Of a DNA stretch of 47,021 nt, positions 1 to 8,986 are shown one piece after another. The first letter of the stretch is position 1. Each line of letters begins with the position of its first letter. The stretch spans positions 1-47,021 of the forward strand of contig JBHOQX010000091.1 in the NCBI GenBank assembly GCA_042408595.1. The letters are read 5' to 3'. A program made the translations under genes and the position numbers. Below the pieces are notes generated by a model that saw only the letters and a program-made list of their open reading frames with translations, was not told where the DNA came from and did not search any database. The stretch comes from JBHOQX01 sp042408595. GTDB taxonomy: Bacteria; Chloroflexota; Chloroflexia; Chloroflexales; Roseiflexaceae.

Positions 1-965
1 CGCGCGGACGACCTGCGGGTCAGGCTGTTTCGCGCGAAGGCCGGGGCGCTGTTCTGCGGCGGCGGGGGCGGCGGGGGCGGCGGGGACTCGGGCGCGGGCA
101 GCCGCGTGGCGCGCGGCAGCACCACCAGCCGCAGGGCCACCTCCAGGTCGTCATCCGCGACGGCACCGCGCAGGGCCAGCGCCGCGGCTGCCCGCGCCGC
201 GTCGACCGCGAACAGCTCGGCGCGGTGCCCCTGCACGCCGAACAGCGCCGCGGCCGCGACCAGCCGCCCGGCCTGTTCGTCCGTGATCGTCACGCCCGGC
301 AACTGCTCGCGCGCCGCCGCCACAAGCGCCTGCAGCGTCGCGAGATCATCGTCCCAGGCCGCGCGGAGCGCATGGCGCTCCCCGCCCGACCACCGGCCGT
401 CCAGCGCCAGGTTGCGCCGCACCACCTCGGCGCGCAGGGCGGCGTCCGCGGCGCGCGGCAGCACGGCCAGCAGGCCGAGCCGGTCGAGCAGGTGGCGGCG
501 CGGCGGCCCCTCCGCCGGATCGTACGAGGCCAGCAGGCAGAAGCGCGCCGGCTGGCGCAGGCTGACGCCCTCGCGCTCCAGCCGCACCTCGCCGCTGTCG
601 AGCGCGGCCAGCAGCAGATTGGCGCTGCTGTCGGGCAGCAGGTTCAGGCCATCCACGTAGAGCAGGCCGCCATCCGCGCGGGCGAGCGCGCCGGTGCGCG
701 GCACCCGTTCGCCGGCGCGCAGCGTCGCCTCCAGGTCGATCCCGCCGAGCAGGCCGTCGTCGTCCACGCCGAGCGGCAATTCGACGAACGGCACGCCCCC
801 GCCGAGCAGCGCCCGCATCCCGCGGGCCAGGCTGGTCTTGCCGCTGCCCGCCGGAGCCGCCAGCGCCACGCCCCGCAGGCGCGGCTCGACGGCCAGCAGC
901 AGCAGCGCCTGCTGCGCCGGCTCCAGGCCAACGAGCGCGGGGAATGGCAGGGGTTCGGCGTGCAT
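1..965 (-). CDS. bchD: Mg-chelatase subunit BchD, N-terminal part (runs off left edge)
   Basis: BchD is the AAA+/VWA subunit that forms a double ring with BchI and couples ATP hydrolysis to Mg insertion into protoporphyrin IX on BchH. About 321 residues are visible, starting from the ATG at 965. They include a Walker-A-like AAPAGSGKTS near residue 40, the YVDGLNLL Walker-B region and an AAA+ lid. A run of eight or nine prolines follows near residue 300, where family members have the proline-rich/acidic linker before the VWA domain. The VWA/MIDAS part lies beyond the window. The gene is 72 bp downstream of bchI, is the last visible gene of the operon, and has no clear Shine-Dalgarno. The frame is open to the window edge. 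Confidence 0.9.
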   Translation of the reverse strand, partial: MHAEPLPFPALVGLEPAQQALLLLAVEPRLRGVALAAPAGSGKTSLARGMRALLGGGVPFVELPLGVDDDGLLGGIDLEATLRAGERVPRTGALARADGGLLYVDGLNLLPDSSANLLLAALDSGEVRLEREGVSLRQPARFCLLASYDPAEGPPRRHLLDRLGLLAVLPRAADAALRAEVVRRNLALDGRWSGGERHALRAAWDDDLATLQALVAAAREQLPGVTITDEQAGRLVAAAALFGVQGHRAELFAVDAARAAAALALRGAVADDDLEVALRLVVLPRATRLPAPESPPPPPPPPPQNSAPAFARNSLTRRSSA

Positions 966-1037
966 GGCAACTGCTGTCGCCGCTGTGCGCGGCGCATCGT
1001 GCGACGCTGTCCCTCGTTGCGCCCTACGGGCGACGCG

Positions 1038-2159
1038 CTACGAAACGGCCGGGATCGCCGCGGCCACCGCTCGCCGCACCCGGTCATCGTCGCCGCTGCT
1101 TTCGAGCGGGTCCTTGCGCAGCCGGTGGCGCAGCGCCAGCGGGGCCACCCGTGCGATCTCCCGCTCCGTGGCCGCCGCGCGCCCCTCGAACGCTGCCAGC
1201 GCGGTCGCCGCCCGGCAGAGCGTCAGTTCGCCGCGGTGCCCGTCGATCTCCAGCGCGGCGCACAGGCGCGCGGCGGCCTGCAGCGCCTCATCCGCCAGGG
1301 CGACCGTGGGCAGCCGCCGCTGCGCTGCCCGCAGCCGCCGCCGCATGCGCTCCTGCTCCGGCTCCCAACAGGCGGCGAAGGCGAGCGGATCGGCGTCGTA
1401 GGCCCGGCGGCGGCGCACGATCTCCATCCGCTCCGCCACGTCCTCGATCGTCGTGATCCGGGCGTGCAGCCCGAAGCGGTCGAGCAACTGCGGGCGCAGG
1501 TCGCCTTCCTCCGGGTTGCCGCTGCCGACGAGCACGAAGCGCGCCGGGTGGCGCACGCTAATCCCCTCACGCTCGACCACATTCACGCCGCTGGCGGCCA
1601 CATCCAGCAGCAGATCGACCAGGTGATCCTCGAGCAGGTTCACCTCGTCGATGTACAGAAAGCCGCGGTTGGCGCGCGCCAGCAGCCCCGGCGCGAAGCG
1701 CTGCACGCCGTCCACCAGCGCCCGCTCGATATCGAGCGACCCCACCAGCCGGTCCTCGGTCGCGCCGAGCGGCAGATCGACCACAGGGACGGGGCGGGTG
1801 GCGGACGGGCGGCGAACGGCGGAAGGCGCCTTTCCCGCGCCGTGCCCATTCTGCAGGCGCCGACCGCCGTCCGCGCAGTGCGGGCAAAGCGCCGACGGCG
1901 CGGATGGATCGCAGTTGTACGGGCAGTCGGCGACGACGCGCATCGGCGGGAGCAGGGCCGCCAGGGCGCGCACAGCCGTGCTTTTGCCGGTGCCGCGGTG
2001 CCCCATCACCATCACCCCGCCGATCGCCGGATCGATGGTGCAGAGCAGCAGCGCCAGCTTGAGGTCGTCCTGCCCGACCAGCGCGGTGAACGGGTATACT
2101 GGCACGCCAGTTGCGAGTTCTGAGGGTTGCGTTTGATATCTGGCTCCGTTGGTCTGCAC
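1038..2159 (-). CDS. bchI: Mg-chelatase ATPase subunit BchI
   Basis: BchI is the AAA+ ATPase of magnesium chelatase, the first committed enzyme of bacteriochlorophyll synthesis. The start is a GTG, chosen because AGAAGG lies 6-7 nt upstream. Visible are VYPFTALVGQ (residues 21-30), Walker A GHRGTGKS (53-60, with His where GDRGTGKS is usual), the DCPYNC region, the VVDLPLGATEDRLVG insertion hairpin and Walker B FLYIDEVNLL. At 373 aa it is slightly longer than common BchI. The extra length is mainly at residues 98-121, just before VVDLPLG, and is coded by DNA resembling the GGACGG-type words found elsewhere in the window. It sits between a PucC-like gene and bchD on the same strand. Confidence 0.96.
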   Translation of the reverse strand: MQTNGARYQTQPSELATGVPVYPFTALVGQDDLKLALLLCTIDPAIGGVMVMGHRGTGKSTAVRALAALLPPMRVVADCPYNCDPSAPSALCPHCADGGRRLQNGHGAGKAPSAVRRPSATRPVPVVDLPLGATEDRLVGSLDIERALVDGVQRFAPGLLARANRGFLYIDEVNLLEDHLVDLLLDVAASGVNVVEREGISVRHPARFVLVGSGNPEEGDLRPQLLDRFGLHARITTIEDVAERMEIVRRRRAYDADPLAFAACWEPEQERMRRRLRAAQRRLPTVALADEALQAAARLCAALEIDGHRGELTLCRAATALAAFEGRAAATEREIARVAPLALRHRLRKDPLESSGDDDRVRRAVAAAIPAVS

Positions 2160-2222
2160 AACGCACCTTCTGTCTATGCCTCGTCTCGCCTGGCAGGACC
2201 ATTGGCCGTCAAAGCCGCCGGC

Positions 2223-3536
2223 TCAGACATCGCCAGTGAGCGCCACCAGTTCCGTGAGCGTCGGCTGGCGGCGGCGGAACGCGCCCACATCGATCGAGCG
2301 CAACAGCAGGAGCGAGATGCCGAGCGCGATCGCCTCGAGCAGAAACACGGTGATATAGCCGCTCGCCGCGCTGCCCGTCGCCCCGGCGACCAGGTCGCGC
2401 ACGACACCGCCCAGCAGCACGCCGACCCCGCGCGCCAGCGCGTCGGCCACGCCCCACGCCCCGATGAACAGGCCGACCTGCTCAACGGTCGTCATATCCA
2501 GCATCAGCGCCAGATTGGTGGATGTGGCGATGCCGGTGCCGAACCCGAGCGCCGCAACGCCCGGCACGAACAGCGCCGGCAGCTGCAGGATGCCGCTGAG
2601 CGCGATCAGCAGCAGGCCGGCGGTGGCGATCAGGCCGCCGAGCGCCGCGCCGGTCTTCTTCGACAGCCAGCGGCTCAGCACCAGCCCGTACAGCAGCAGG
2701 GCGAGCAGCGTCGCCCCACCCCAGATCGAGGTGAGTTGGGTCGTCTCTCGCACGCTCATCCCAAAGACGGTCGCCCCGAACGGCTCCAGCAGGACATCCT
2801 GGCCGAGGATCGCCGCCAGCAGCAGGATCAGATAGACGAAAAACAGCCGCGCCTGCGGGTTGCCGAGCACCGCCTGGATCGCCGCGCGCTGGCTGGCGCG
2901 CGACTGCGCCGCTGGCGCCACGGCGCGGCGCGGCTCCAGCCCGGCCAGCCCGAGCGCGCCCAGGCCGAGCGCCACCGCCCCGGTGAGCGCGAACACGCGG
3001 AGCAACTGCGCGTCGCTATACGGGTCGAGCGCGCGCCCGACCGTGATTCCGGTGACGATCAGGCTGACGATCATCATGAACCACATCACCGCGATCGTCC
3101 GCGAGCGCTGCTGCTCGGCCGACAGGTCGGACGCCAGCGCAAGATAGGCGACGACCGAGAGGTTGAAGCCGATGCCCCAGGCGCCGAAGGTCAGCAGCCC
3201 GACCAGCAGCCCGAGCGGGTCCAGCCCACCGCTGGCCGTCCGCATCAGGAAGGCGGCGTACGGCGTCAGCACCGCGCCGCCGACGCACAGGAGCAGGCCA
3301 AGCGCGATGTAGGGCGTGCGCCGGTAGCCCCAGACCGGGTGCGTGTCGGAGTACTGCCCCAGCAAGACCTGCATCGGCGAAAGGATATACGGCAGGATGG
3401 TGAGCACGGCGACGACCGTGGCGAGGATACCCATGTCGTGGATCATCACGCGGTTCAGCACCCCGTTGATCAGCACGAAGGTGATCGCCACCGCGACGTG
3501 CAGCAGGCCGAGCCGGACGTTCTTCAGGATGGACAT
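2223..3536 (-). CDS. PucC/LhaA-type MFS carrier (BCD family), distal copy
   Basis: This is a 437-aa polytopic membrane protein of the bacteriochlorophyll-delivery (PucC/LhaA/Bch2) branch of the major facilitator superfamily. The family is tied to light-harvesting and photosystem assembly or pigment handling. Typical features are LNRVMIHDMGI near the N terminus, LSPMQVLLGQYSDTHPVWGYRRTPYI in the first cytoplasmic loop, and about 12 hydrophobic segments. A longer reading from 3557 exists, but the ATG at 3536 has GGGGGA six nt upstream and is preferred. It lies between bchH and bchI, 63 bp from bchI, so it is very likely cotranscribed. A paralogue heads the same operon (14139-15503). The substrate cannot be read from sequence. 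Confidence 0.88.
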   Translation of the reverse strand: MSILKNVRLGLLHVAVAITFVLINGVLNRVMIHDMGILATVVAVLTILPYILSPMQVLLGQYSDTHPVWGYRRTPYIALGLLLCVGGAVLTPYAAFLMRTASGGLDPLGLLVGLLTFGAWGIGFNLSVVAYLALASDLSAEQQRSRTIAVMWFMMIVSLIVTGITVGRALDPYSDAQLLRVFALTGAVALGLGALGLAGLEPRRAVAPAAQSRASQRAAIQAVLGNPQARLFFVYLILLLAAILGQDVLLEPFGATVFGMSVRETTQLTSIWGGATLLALLLYGLVLSRWLSKKTGAALGGLIATAGLLLIALSGILQLPALFVPGVAALGFGTGIATSTNLALMLDMTTVEQVGLFIGAWGVADALARGVGVLLGGVVRDLVAGATGSAASGYITVFLLEAIALGISLLLLRSIDVGAFRRRQPTLTELVALTGDV

Positions 3537-3560
3537 GTTCGTCCCCCGCATGAGCAAGAT

Positions 3561-3615
3561 GACACGATGACACGATAGCAGGATGATCGGGTCAATTTTA
3601 CAATGTCATCGTGTC
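3561..3615. repeat. Inverted repeat of GACACGATGACA words at the bchH/pucC junction
   Basis: A perfect 12-bp inverted repeat, GACACGATGACA at 3561-3572 and its complement at 3604-3615, encloses 31 bp. The arm at 3604-3615 contains the bchH stop codon (TGA within ACGATGA). The same word recurs near 40866 and, degenerate, near 31903. In the mRNA this could form an intercistronic stem-loop that affects processing or the relative levels of bchH and the following genes. Confidence 0.7.
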
Positions 3616-6600
3616 GCCATGTCGCCCGCGGCGACCCCCTCCAGCCGGTCTTCCAGGTCGCCGTAGAGCTCCTGGAGCGCGGCCAGCGTCGCCTCGTCCG
3701 CTTCCCAAAAACCGCGGGCCTCGGCCTCCAGCAGCCGCCGGGCGATGGCTGCGGTGGCGTGCGGGTTGAGCGCGGCCATCCGCTCGCGCATCGCCTCGTC
3801 GAGCAGGAACGTTTCGGCGACACCCTGGTAGACCCAGCCCTCGACCGCATTGGCGGTGGCGCTCCAGCCATAGGTGTTGCCGACGCGGGCCTCGATCTCG
3901 CGGACGCCCTGATAGCCGTGAGCCAGCATCGCCTCGTACCATTTGGGATTGAGCAGCTTGGCGCGCGTCTCCAGCCGCACCATCTGCTCCAGCGAGCTGA
4001 GCCGCCCGCCGGTGGTCGAGACCGCGTCGGCCACCAGCACCGGCGGACGGCTGCCGCGCAGCATCTGGACGCTCTTCGTCACGCCGCCGAGGTTCTCGTA
4101 ATAGTGGTCGATGTCGCTGATGCCGACCTCGAAACTGTCGATGTTCTGGAAGGTCGCGTCCACCGTGGCGAGCGCCTGCTCCAGCACCCGCCGGGCATCG
4201 CGCCACTCGCCGCGCGGGCCGAACGCGAAGCATTTGCGCGCCATGAACGCCTCGGCGAGCTGCGCCTCGTCGTCCCAGGTGCTGCTTTCGACCAGGTGAT
4301 TGACGTTCGCGCCGTAGCTGCCGGGGGCGTTGGCGAACACGCGCGTGGCGGCCTCGTCCAGGCCGATGCCGAGCGCGGCGGCCTGCGCCAGGGCGTGCCG
4401 GCGCACGAAGTTCCGCGCGGGCGGCTCGTCGGCGGCGGCGGCCAGGCGCGCCGCCCGGTCGATCAGCAGCATCTGGTGGCTCAGCAGGTCGCGGAAGATG
4501 CCGCTGACGGTGACGACCACATCGATCCGCGGGCGGCGCAGCTCGTCGAGCGGGATGAGTTCCACGTCGCTGACCTTGCCCAGCTCGTCCAGCACGACCC
4601 GCGCGCCGAGCAACGCCAGCGCCTGCGCCACGCCCTCGCCGTCGCTTTTGAGGTTGTCCGCGCCCCACAGCACCAGCGCGACCGTCTCAGGCAGCGCGCC
4701 CTGCTCGCGGGTCAGGCGCTCCAGCAGCTCGTGCATCAGCCGTTCGCCGGCCGCCTGCGCGGCAGGAGTCGGCACGCGGAACGGATCGAGGCCGTGGATG
4801 TTGCGCCCGGTCGGCACGACGGCCGGGTTGCGCACCACGTCGTTGCCCGGCGACGGCGGCGTGTAGCCGCCGGCCAGCGCTCTGGTCAAGCCGACTAGCT
4901 CCTGTTCGTCGACCATCTTTACCAGCAGGTCGCCCAGGTACCGCCACAGCGGCGCCAGCGTGCCAGGGGGGATGGCGGCGGCCTCCTGCAGGTAGGCGTC
5001 CGCCGGGTGCAGCGTGCTGCGTTCGGCGGGCTGTGGCGTCGGCTGGCGCACCGCCGAACGCAGCGCGCCGACCTCCGCACTCACGAACCGGCGCATCGCT
5101 TCCCTCACCACCGCATCGATGCGCTCCCAGCGCTCCTGGGCGGCGGGGTCGGTCGCAAGGGCGGCACGGGTCGCCTCGTAGTCCCAGCCGAGCCGCGCTG
5201 CAACAAGCGCGGGCAGCGTGGACGGGCCGGCGCGCTCTGCATCCTCTCTCCGCGCCATGGGCCCGGCCCGCTGCACATTGAACCGGTAGAAGGCCGCGAC
5301 CAGCGCCAGGACATCGGCCAGCTCCGCGGGGGACGGCGGCACGCCCAGGACGTGCAGGCCGACCGGGATCATCCGCTGCTCGACCTGGATCAGCTCATGG
5401 GCCAGGGCGGCAACATAGGTATCAGGGTTCGGGGCTCGGGGTTCAGGGGTTAGCGGTAGAGCTGCACGCTCATCCGGGCCCTGCCCCCTGCCTCCCGCCT
5501 CCTGGCCCCCGACCCCTAATCGCTCGGCTTGGGCGCGAATATCGGCCAGCAGCTCGGCGGATGGCCGCTGGCGGTAGGCGTCGATGCTATCTTTTAGCAG
5601 GCGCAGCCCTTTGTAGAGGCCGGCCTGCTGCAACGGCGGGACCATGTAGCTCACGAGCGTGGCCGCGCCGCGCCGCTTGGCGATCGTCGCCTCGCTCGGG
5701 TTGTTGACGCTATAGTAGTAGAAGTTCGGCAGGCTGCCGATCAGCCGCGCCGGCCAGCAGTCCGCGCTCAGGCCGGCCTGCTTACCGGGCATGAACTCCA
5801 GCGCGCCGTGCGTGCCGAAGTGCAGCACCGCATGGGCGCCGAAGACATGCTCAATCCAGGTGTAGAAGGCGGCGAAGCCGTGGTTCGGCGCAGCGTCCTT
5901 GGCCATCAACAGGCGCATCGGGTCGCGCTCGTAGCCGAAGCTCGGCTGCATGCCGACGAAGATGTTGCCGAACTGGCAGCCAAGAATGTAGAAACTCCGG
6001 CCGTCGTTCAGCAACTCGCCGGGCGCTGGCCCCCAGAACGGCTCGATCGCGACGTAGTGCGGAAAGAGCCGGCGGTAGTCCGCCAGCGGCAGGCGGGCGG
6101 CCACATTGCCGTCCGTGCCGTGGAGCAGGGCGTTGCCCTCGACAATCGCGGCGCGCAGCGCCTCCGGCGTGGCCGGCACATCCAGCGTGTAGCCCTGGGC
6201 GCGCAGCTCGGCCAGCAGGCGGTGCAGGCTGGCAAACACGTCCAGGTAGGCGGCGGTGCCGGCGTTGCCCAGGTTCGGCGGGAAGTTGAACAGCACAATC
6301 GCCAGCCGCTTGTCGCGGTTCGGCGTGCGTCGCAGCCGCACCCGCCGGGCGATCCGGTCGGCGGCCAGCTCGATCTGCGGGGCGAGCGCCACAAACGTGT
6401 CCTGGCCTGCCGTCGGCCCGCCGATCACCAGCGGCTCGGCCGCGCCGTCCAGCTCCGGGATGGCGACGTTCATGGCGATCTGGATCGGCGAGAGGCCGGT
6501 GTCGTCCGCCTGCCACTCCTCGACGCGCTGGAAGGCCAGCAGGATCATGTCGAGGTAGCCCACGTCCAGCGCCTCCAGCGCGGCGCGCGCCTCGTCCGGG

Positions 6601-7664
6601 CGGCTCTCCGCCATCCCGCCGACCAGCGAGAACCCCGCGCCGTTGAGGAGCAGGTCGATGGATGCAGGACCGTGGACGCTGGGCAACGGTTGACTGTGTC
6701 CATTGCGCGTGGCCGAAGCACCGGCGTGGTGCCGTTCGCCGTGGGTGAAGAACTGCTCGATCGCCGGGCGCATGTCCAGCCCGGCGCTGTAGGCGGCGCG
6801 CGCCTCGATCCCGCGGGCCTCCAACGCCCGGATCAGCGCATCCAGGTGGGCGGTGTTTCCGCTCAAAATCACGGTACGCAGCGAGAGGATGCCGACCTGG
6901 CCAACACTGGATGCGGGCCGCTGGGCAGTTGCGTTGGCGCTTGGATGCTGCCCATTCCGTCGTCCGCCGTCCGTCGTCCGTCGGCGCAGCCACGTCTGGT
7001 AGTCCTCCAGCGTGGCGAACGGTTGGGGCGCGTCGGGGTGGTAGATCGCCGCGTCGGGGTAATGCAGCGGCTTCTGCTGCGGCAGCTTGCCGGCGTACCC
7101 CGGCACGTAGCGGTCGATCAGCAGGCAGAGCATGCGCTTCAGGTTCTCCGGCGAGCCGTTCAGCCAGTAATCGTGCACCGCGATGTAGGAATGCAGGTCG
7201 CGCGCCTTGCCGGGGATATGCTTTATGATCTTGCCCAGGTTGCGGAGCATAGCGAGCTGGCGCTGGCCCTCGCCGTGGCCGCCCTTGGGCCGGAACTTGC
7301 GCGCCCAGCGAGTGAAGAGCCCCGGCTCCTCGTCGTCGGGCCGGGCGCGCAGCACGAACTTGCCCAGGTGGGTGCAGCGGATGAGCGCCGGGTTGCTGGT
7401 GATCACGCACACCGGGCAGGCCGCCTGCTGCAACAAACGCTGAAGCGGCCGCACATAGTCCTCGCCGAACAGCATCGAGCCGAAAACGAAATCGGCGGAG
7501 GCGACCTCCTCCCCGAGGCGCTCCCAATCGTCATCGCCGCGCAGCGTCGTGGCGTTGTACAGCCCGATCCCCAGCTCGACACCGTGCTCGCGGCGGAGCA
7601 GCTCCGCCGCCCGGCGCAACGCCGCGCCGTGGTTGCCATCCATGGTCAGGAAGATGAAGCGCAT
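3606..7664 (-). CDS. bchH: Mg-chelatase porphyrin-binding subunit BchH
   Basis: BchH binds protoporphyrin IX and is the catalytic subunit for Mg2+ insertion by the BchHID complex. The start at 7664 (MRFIFLTMDGNHGAALR) is preferred over 7718 because AAGGACG precedes it and the reading upstream is word-repeat DNA. The 1352-residue product has the N-terminal BchH/CobN domain and the long CobN/Mg-chelatase domain, including GTHGALEFMPGKQAGLS, YGANVNHLVE and the C-terminal LNPKWYEAML block. It is longer than usual BchH. Three low-complexity linkers stand out, near residues 226-253, 311-333 and 716-745. The first and third are coded by short-word repeat DNA, yet the frame stays open. It lies in the operon between acsF and a pucC-like gene. 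Confidence 0.96.
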   Translation of the reverse strand: MRFIFLTMDGNHGAALRRAAELLRREHGVELGIGLYNATTLRGDDDWERLGEEVASADFVFGSMLFGEDYVRPLQRLLQQAACPVCVITSNPALIRCTHLGKFVLRARPDDEEPGLFTRWARKFRPKGGHGEGQRQLAMLRNLGKIIKHIPGKARDLHSYIAVHDYWLNGSPENLKRMLCLLIDRYVPGYAGKLPQQKPLHYPDAAIYHPDAPQPFATLEDYQTWLRRRTTDGGRRNGQHPSANATAQRPASSVGQVGILSLRTVILSGNTAHLDALIRALEARGIEARAAYSAGLDMRPAIEQFFTHGERHHAGASATRNGHSQPLPSVHGPASIDLLLNGAGFSLVGGMAESRPDEARAALEALDVGYLDMILLAFQRVEEWQADDTGLSPIQIAMNVAIPELDGAAEPLVIGGPTAGQDTFVALAPQIELAADRIARRVRLRRTPNRDKRLAIVLFNFPPNLGNAGTAAYLDVFASLHRLLAELRAQGYTLDVPATPEALRAAIVEGNALLHGTDGNVAARLPLADYRRLFPHYVAIEPFWGPAPGELLNDGRSFYILGCQFGNIFVGMQPSFGYERDPMRLLMAKDAAPNHGFAAFYTWIEHVFGAHAVLHFGTHGALEFMPGKQAGLSADCWPARLIGSLPNFYYYSVNNPSEATIAKRRGAATLVSYMVPPLQQAGLYKGLRLLKDSIDAYRQRPSAELLADIRAQAERLGVGGQEAGGRGQGPDERAALPLTPEPRAPNPDTYVAALAHELIQVEQRMIPVGLHVLGVPPSPAELADVLALVAAFYRFNVQRAGPMARREDAERAGPSTLPALVAARLGWDYEATRAALATDPAAQERWERIDAVVREAMRRFVSAEVGALRSAVRQPTPQPAERSTLHPADAYLQEAAAIPPGTLAPLWRYLGDLLVKMVDEQELVGLTRALAGGYTPPSPGNDVVRNPAVVPTGRNIHGLDPFRVPTPAAQAAGERLMHELLERLTREQGALPETVALVLWGADNLKSDGEGVAQALALLGARVVLDELGKVSDVELIPLDELRRPRIDVVVTVSGIFRDLLSHQMLLIDRAARLAAAADEPPARNFVRRHALAQAAALGIGLDEAATRVFANAPGSYGANVNHLVESSTWDDEAQLAEAFMARKCFAFGPRGEWRDARRVLEQALATVDATFQNIDSFEVGISDIDHYYENLGGVTKSVQMLRGSRPPVLVADAVSTTGGRLSSLEQMVRLETRAKLLNPKWYEAMLAHGYQGVREIEARVGNTYGWSATANAVEGWVYQGVAETFLLDEAMRERMAALNPHATAAIARRLLEAEARGFWEADEATLAALQELYGDLEDRLEGVAAGDMATR
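5431..5520. repeat. In-frame word-repeat insert in bchH
   Basis: On the plus strand, G-rich words (GGTTCGGGG, GGGTTCAGGGGTTAG) are followed by C-rich words (CCCTGCCCCCTGCC, CCTGGCCCCCGACCCCTAA). The halves are roughly complementary and could fold. The insert codes a Gly/Pro/Arg-rich linker at about BchH residues 716-745 without breaking the frame. Confidence 0.7.
6905..6992. repeat. In-frame word-repeat insert in bchH
   Basis: A series of GTCCGTCGTCCGCC-type units at 6957-6990 is preceded by GGATGC/GGGCAG words. It codes a low-complexity stretch (RRTTDGGRRNGQHPSANAT) at about residues 226-253 of BchH, between recognisable conserved segments. Confidence 0.65.
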
Positions 7665-7677
7665 GCGTTCGTCCTTG

Positions 7678-7782
7678 ACAATGGGCGATGGGCGATGGGC
7701 GAATGCCGCGCGTGCCACCTAGCCGCTGGCGCCGCTGTGGGGAAGCTGGCGTCCGTCCGTCGTCCTTCGTCCGTCGTCGTCA
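7678..7782. repeat. Intergenic word repeats between acsF and bchH
   Basis: There are three GATGGGC units at 7682-7701, then GTCCGTCC/GTCCTTC/GTCCGTC units at about 7750-7779. The purine-rich side is on the left and the pyrimidine-rich side on the right. This fills the space between the acsF stop and the bchH start except for the bchH ribosome binding site. Confidence 0.65.
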
Positions 7783-8904
7783 TCAGGCAGCCGCCACCCG
7801 CTCACGTCCACGCTCCGATCCGGGGTAGTTCGGGAAGCCCTCGAGCCCGCGCCAGCGGTTCGCCTCGGTGGTCGGCACCGGCGGCAGGCGGTAGGTCGCC
7901 AGCAGGCGCAGCGCCAGGGCGGCCCACAGTCGGGCGACGCGCGCCTTCGAGAGCGGATCGTCGCGCCCCACGAGGGCCTGCGCCGCCACATCGTAGCGGG
8001 CGCAGGCGTCCAGATTCTTGAAAAAGCGCGGATCGTCCACCGGCAGCGTCACCGGGAAGACCTGGGTCGAGATCTGGTTGCACAGCCGGATGACGCGCTG
8101 GTCGTAGTCCCGCCAGTCGAGCCCCAGCGCGGCGTAGAAATCGCGCCGCCGCGAGTCGTTCAGGTACATTGTGGCGAAGACCGCCAGCAGGAAGAAGCGA
8201 ATCCAGCGCAGGTTCGCGCCCTGGAGCAACTCCGGCTGGCTGCGCATCAGCAGCGAGAAGAACTCGCCGTGGCGGTACTCGTCGTTGCACCACTTCTCGA
8301 ACCACTTGAAGATCGGATGAATCCGACCCTCGGGATGCTGCTCCAGGTGACGATAAATCAGGATGTAGCGTGAGTAGCCGATCTTTTCCGAGAGATATGT
8401 GGCGTAAAAGATGAATTTCGGCTTGAAGTACGTGTATTTCTTGCGCTTCTGCAGCACCGTCAGGTCGAGCGCGACATTCAGATCGGCCATCGTATGGTTG
8501 AGGAAACCGGCGTGGCGGCCCTCATCGCGGCTCATGCACTGGAAGATACGGCGCAGCGTGGGGTCTTTGAGATGCTTGACCATCTCGGCGTAGAGCAGGC
8601 AGCCGCTGAACTCGGCAGTACACGAGCGCTCCAGAAAGTCGATGAACCCATCACGCATCGGCATGTCGTCGAAATTCGCCAGGAACTCGTCGGTGCGGCG
8701 GAAGTGCGTCTTGTTGTAATCGTGCTCGAACTCGCCACAGATCCATTCGAATTCGTCGCGCATATGATCGACATGCAGCCGATCGATCGCCTTGAAGTCG
8801 GTGGTGTAGAAGCGCGGCGTCAGCACCGCTTCCTTCAGCGCGTGGCGCGTTGTGCGGCTGAACTCGCCGGGCATCTCCATCATCAGCGGGTTGAACCAGA
8901 ACAT
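7783..8904 (-). CDS. acsF: Aerobic Mg-protoporphyrin IX monomethyl ester (oxidative) cyclase AcsF
   Basis: AcsF is the O2-dependent di-iron enzyme that forms ring E, converting Mg-protoporphyrin IX monomethyl ester to protochlorophyllide. The start at 8904 (MFWFNPLMMEMPGEFSRT) has AGGAGA about 6 nt upstream. The longer reading from 9018 runs through repeat DNA and is rejected. The 373-aa length is usual. Di-iron ligand motifs are visible: E128-G-R-H131, E209-Y-R-H212, and the acidic residues E98 and E107 in AEFSGCLLYAEMVKH. Its presence implies pigment synthesis in oxic or micro-oxic conditions; no radical-SAM BchE is seen here. A 111-aa unknown lies directly upstream in the operon. Confidence 0.96.
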   Translation of the reverse strand: MFWFNPLMMEMPGEFSRTTRHALKEAVLTPRFYTTDFKAIDRLHVDHMRDEFEWICGEFEHDYNKTHFRRTDEFLANFDDMPMRDGFIDFLERSCTAEFSGCLLYAEMVKHLKDPTLRRIFQCMSRDEGRHAGFLNHTMADLNVALDLTVLQKRKKYTYFKPKFIFYATYLSEKIGYSRYILIYRHLEQHPEGRIHPIFKWFEKWCNDEYRHGEFFSLLMRSQPELLQGANLRWIRFFLLAVFATMYLNDSRRRDFYAALGLDWRDYDQRVIRLCNQISTQVFPVTLPVDDPRFFKNLDACARYDVAAQALVGRDDPLSKARVARLWAALALRLLATYRLPPVPTTEANRWRGLEGFPNYPGSERGRERVAAA

Positions 8905-8927
8905 GGCGCGTCTCCTGAGGGTTGAGA

Positions 8928-8986
8928 AGCCAGACGGGCAGACGGGCAGGCAATCTGCGATCACCAAACGGCCAGAAGCCAGGCCG
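8928..8986. repeat. Word repeats between the 111-aa gene and acsF
   Basis: CAGACGG-type units (8934-8950), AATCTGCGATC (8951-8961) and GCCAGAAGCCAG (8972-8983) follow one another. The same words recur at 40735-41013 and 46640-46797. Confidence 0.6.

Noticed and set aside
1011..1047. Copy of the three-copy hairpin element in the bchI/bchD spacer
   Set aside because: A short dyad with related GGGCGACGCG words exists, but the stem and the ordered downstream words do not match.
225..2123. Long plus-strand open frame of 632 codons opposite bchD and bchI
   Set aside because: It is a mirror frame of GC-rich genes, rich in Arg/Gln/His with no family motif. The minus-strand BchI and BchD readings carry all diagnostic motifs.
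7680..7782. Possible CRISPR-like array from regular short units
   Set aside because: Units are 6-8 bp, vary in sequence and have no unique spacers of 30 or more bases. No cas genes are near.
5808..8021. Plus-strand 737-codon frame opposite bchH and acsF
   Set aside because: It is a shadow frame caused by high GC at third positions. BchH and AcsF on the minus strand explain the DNA.
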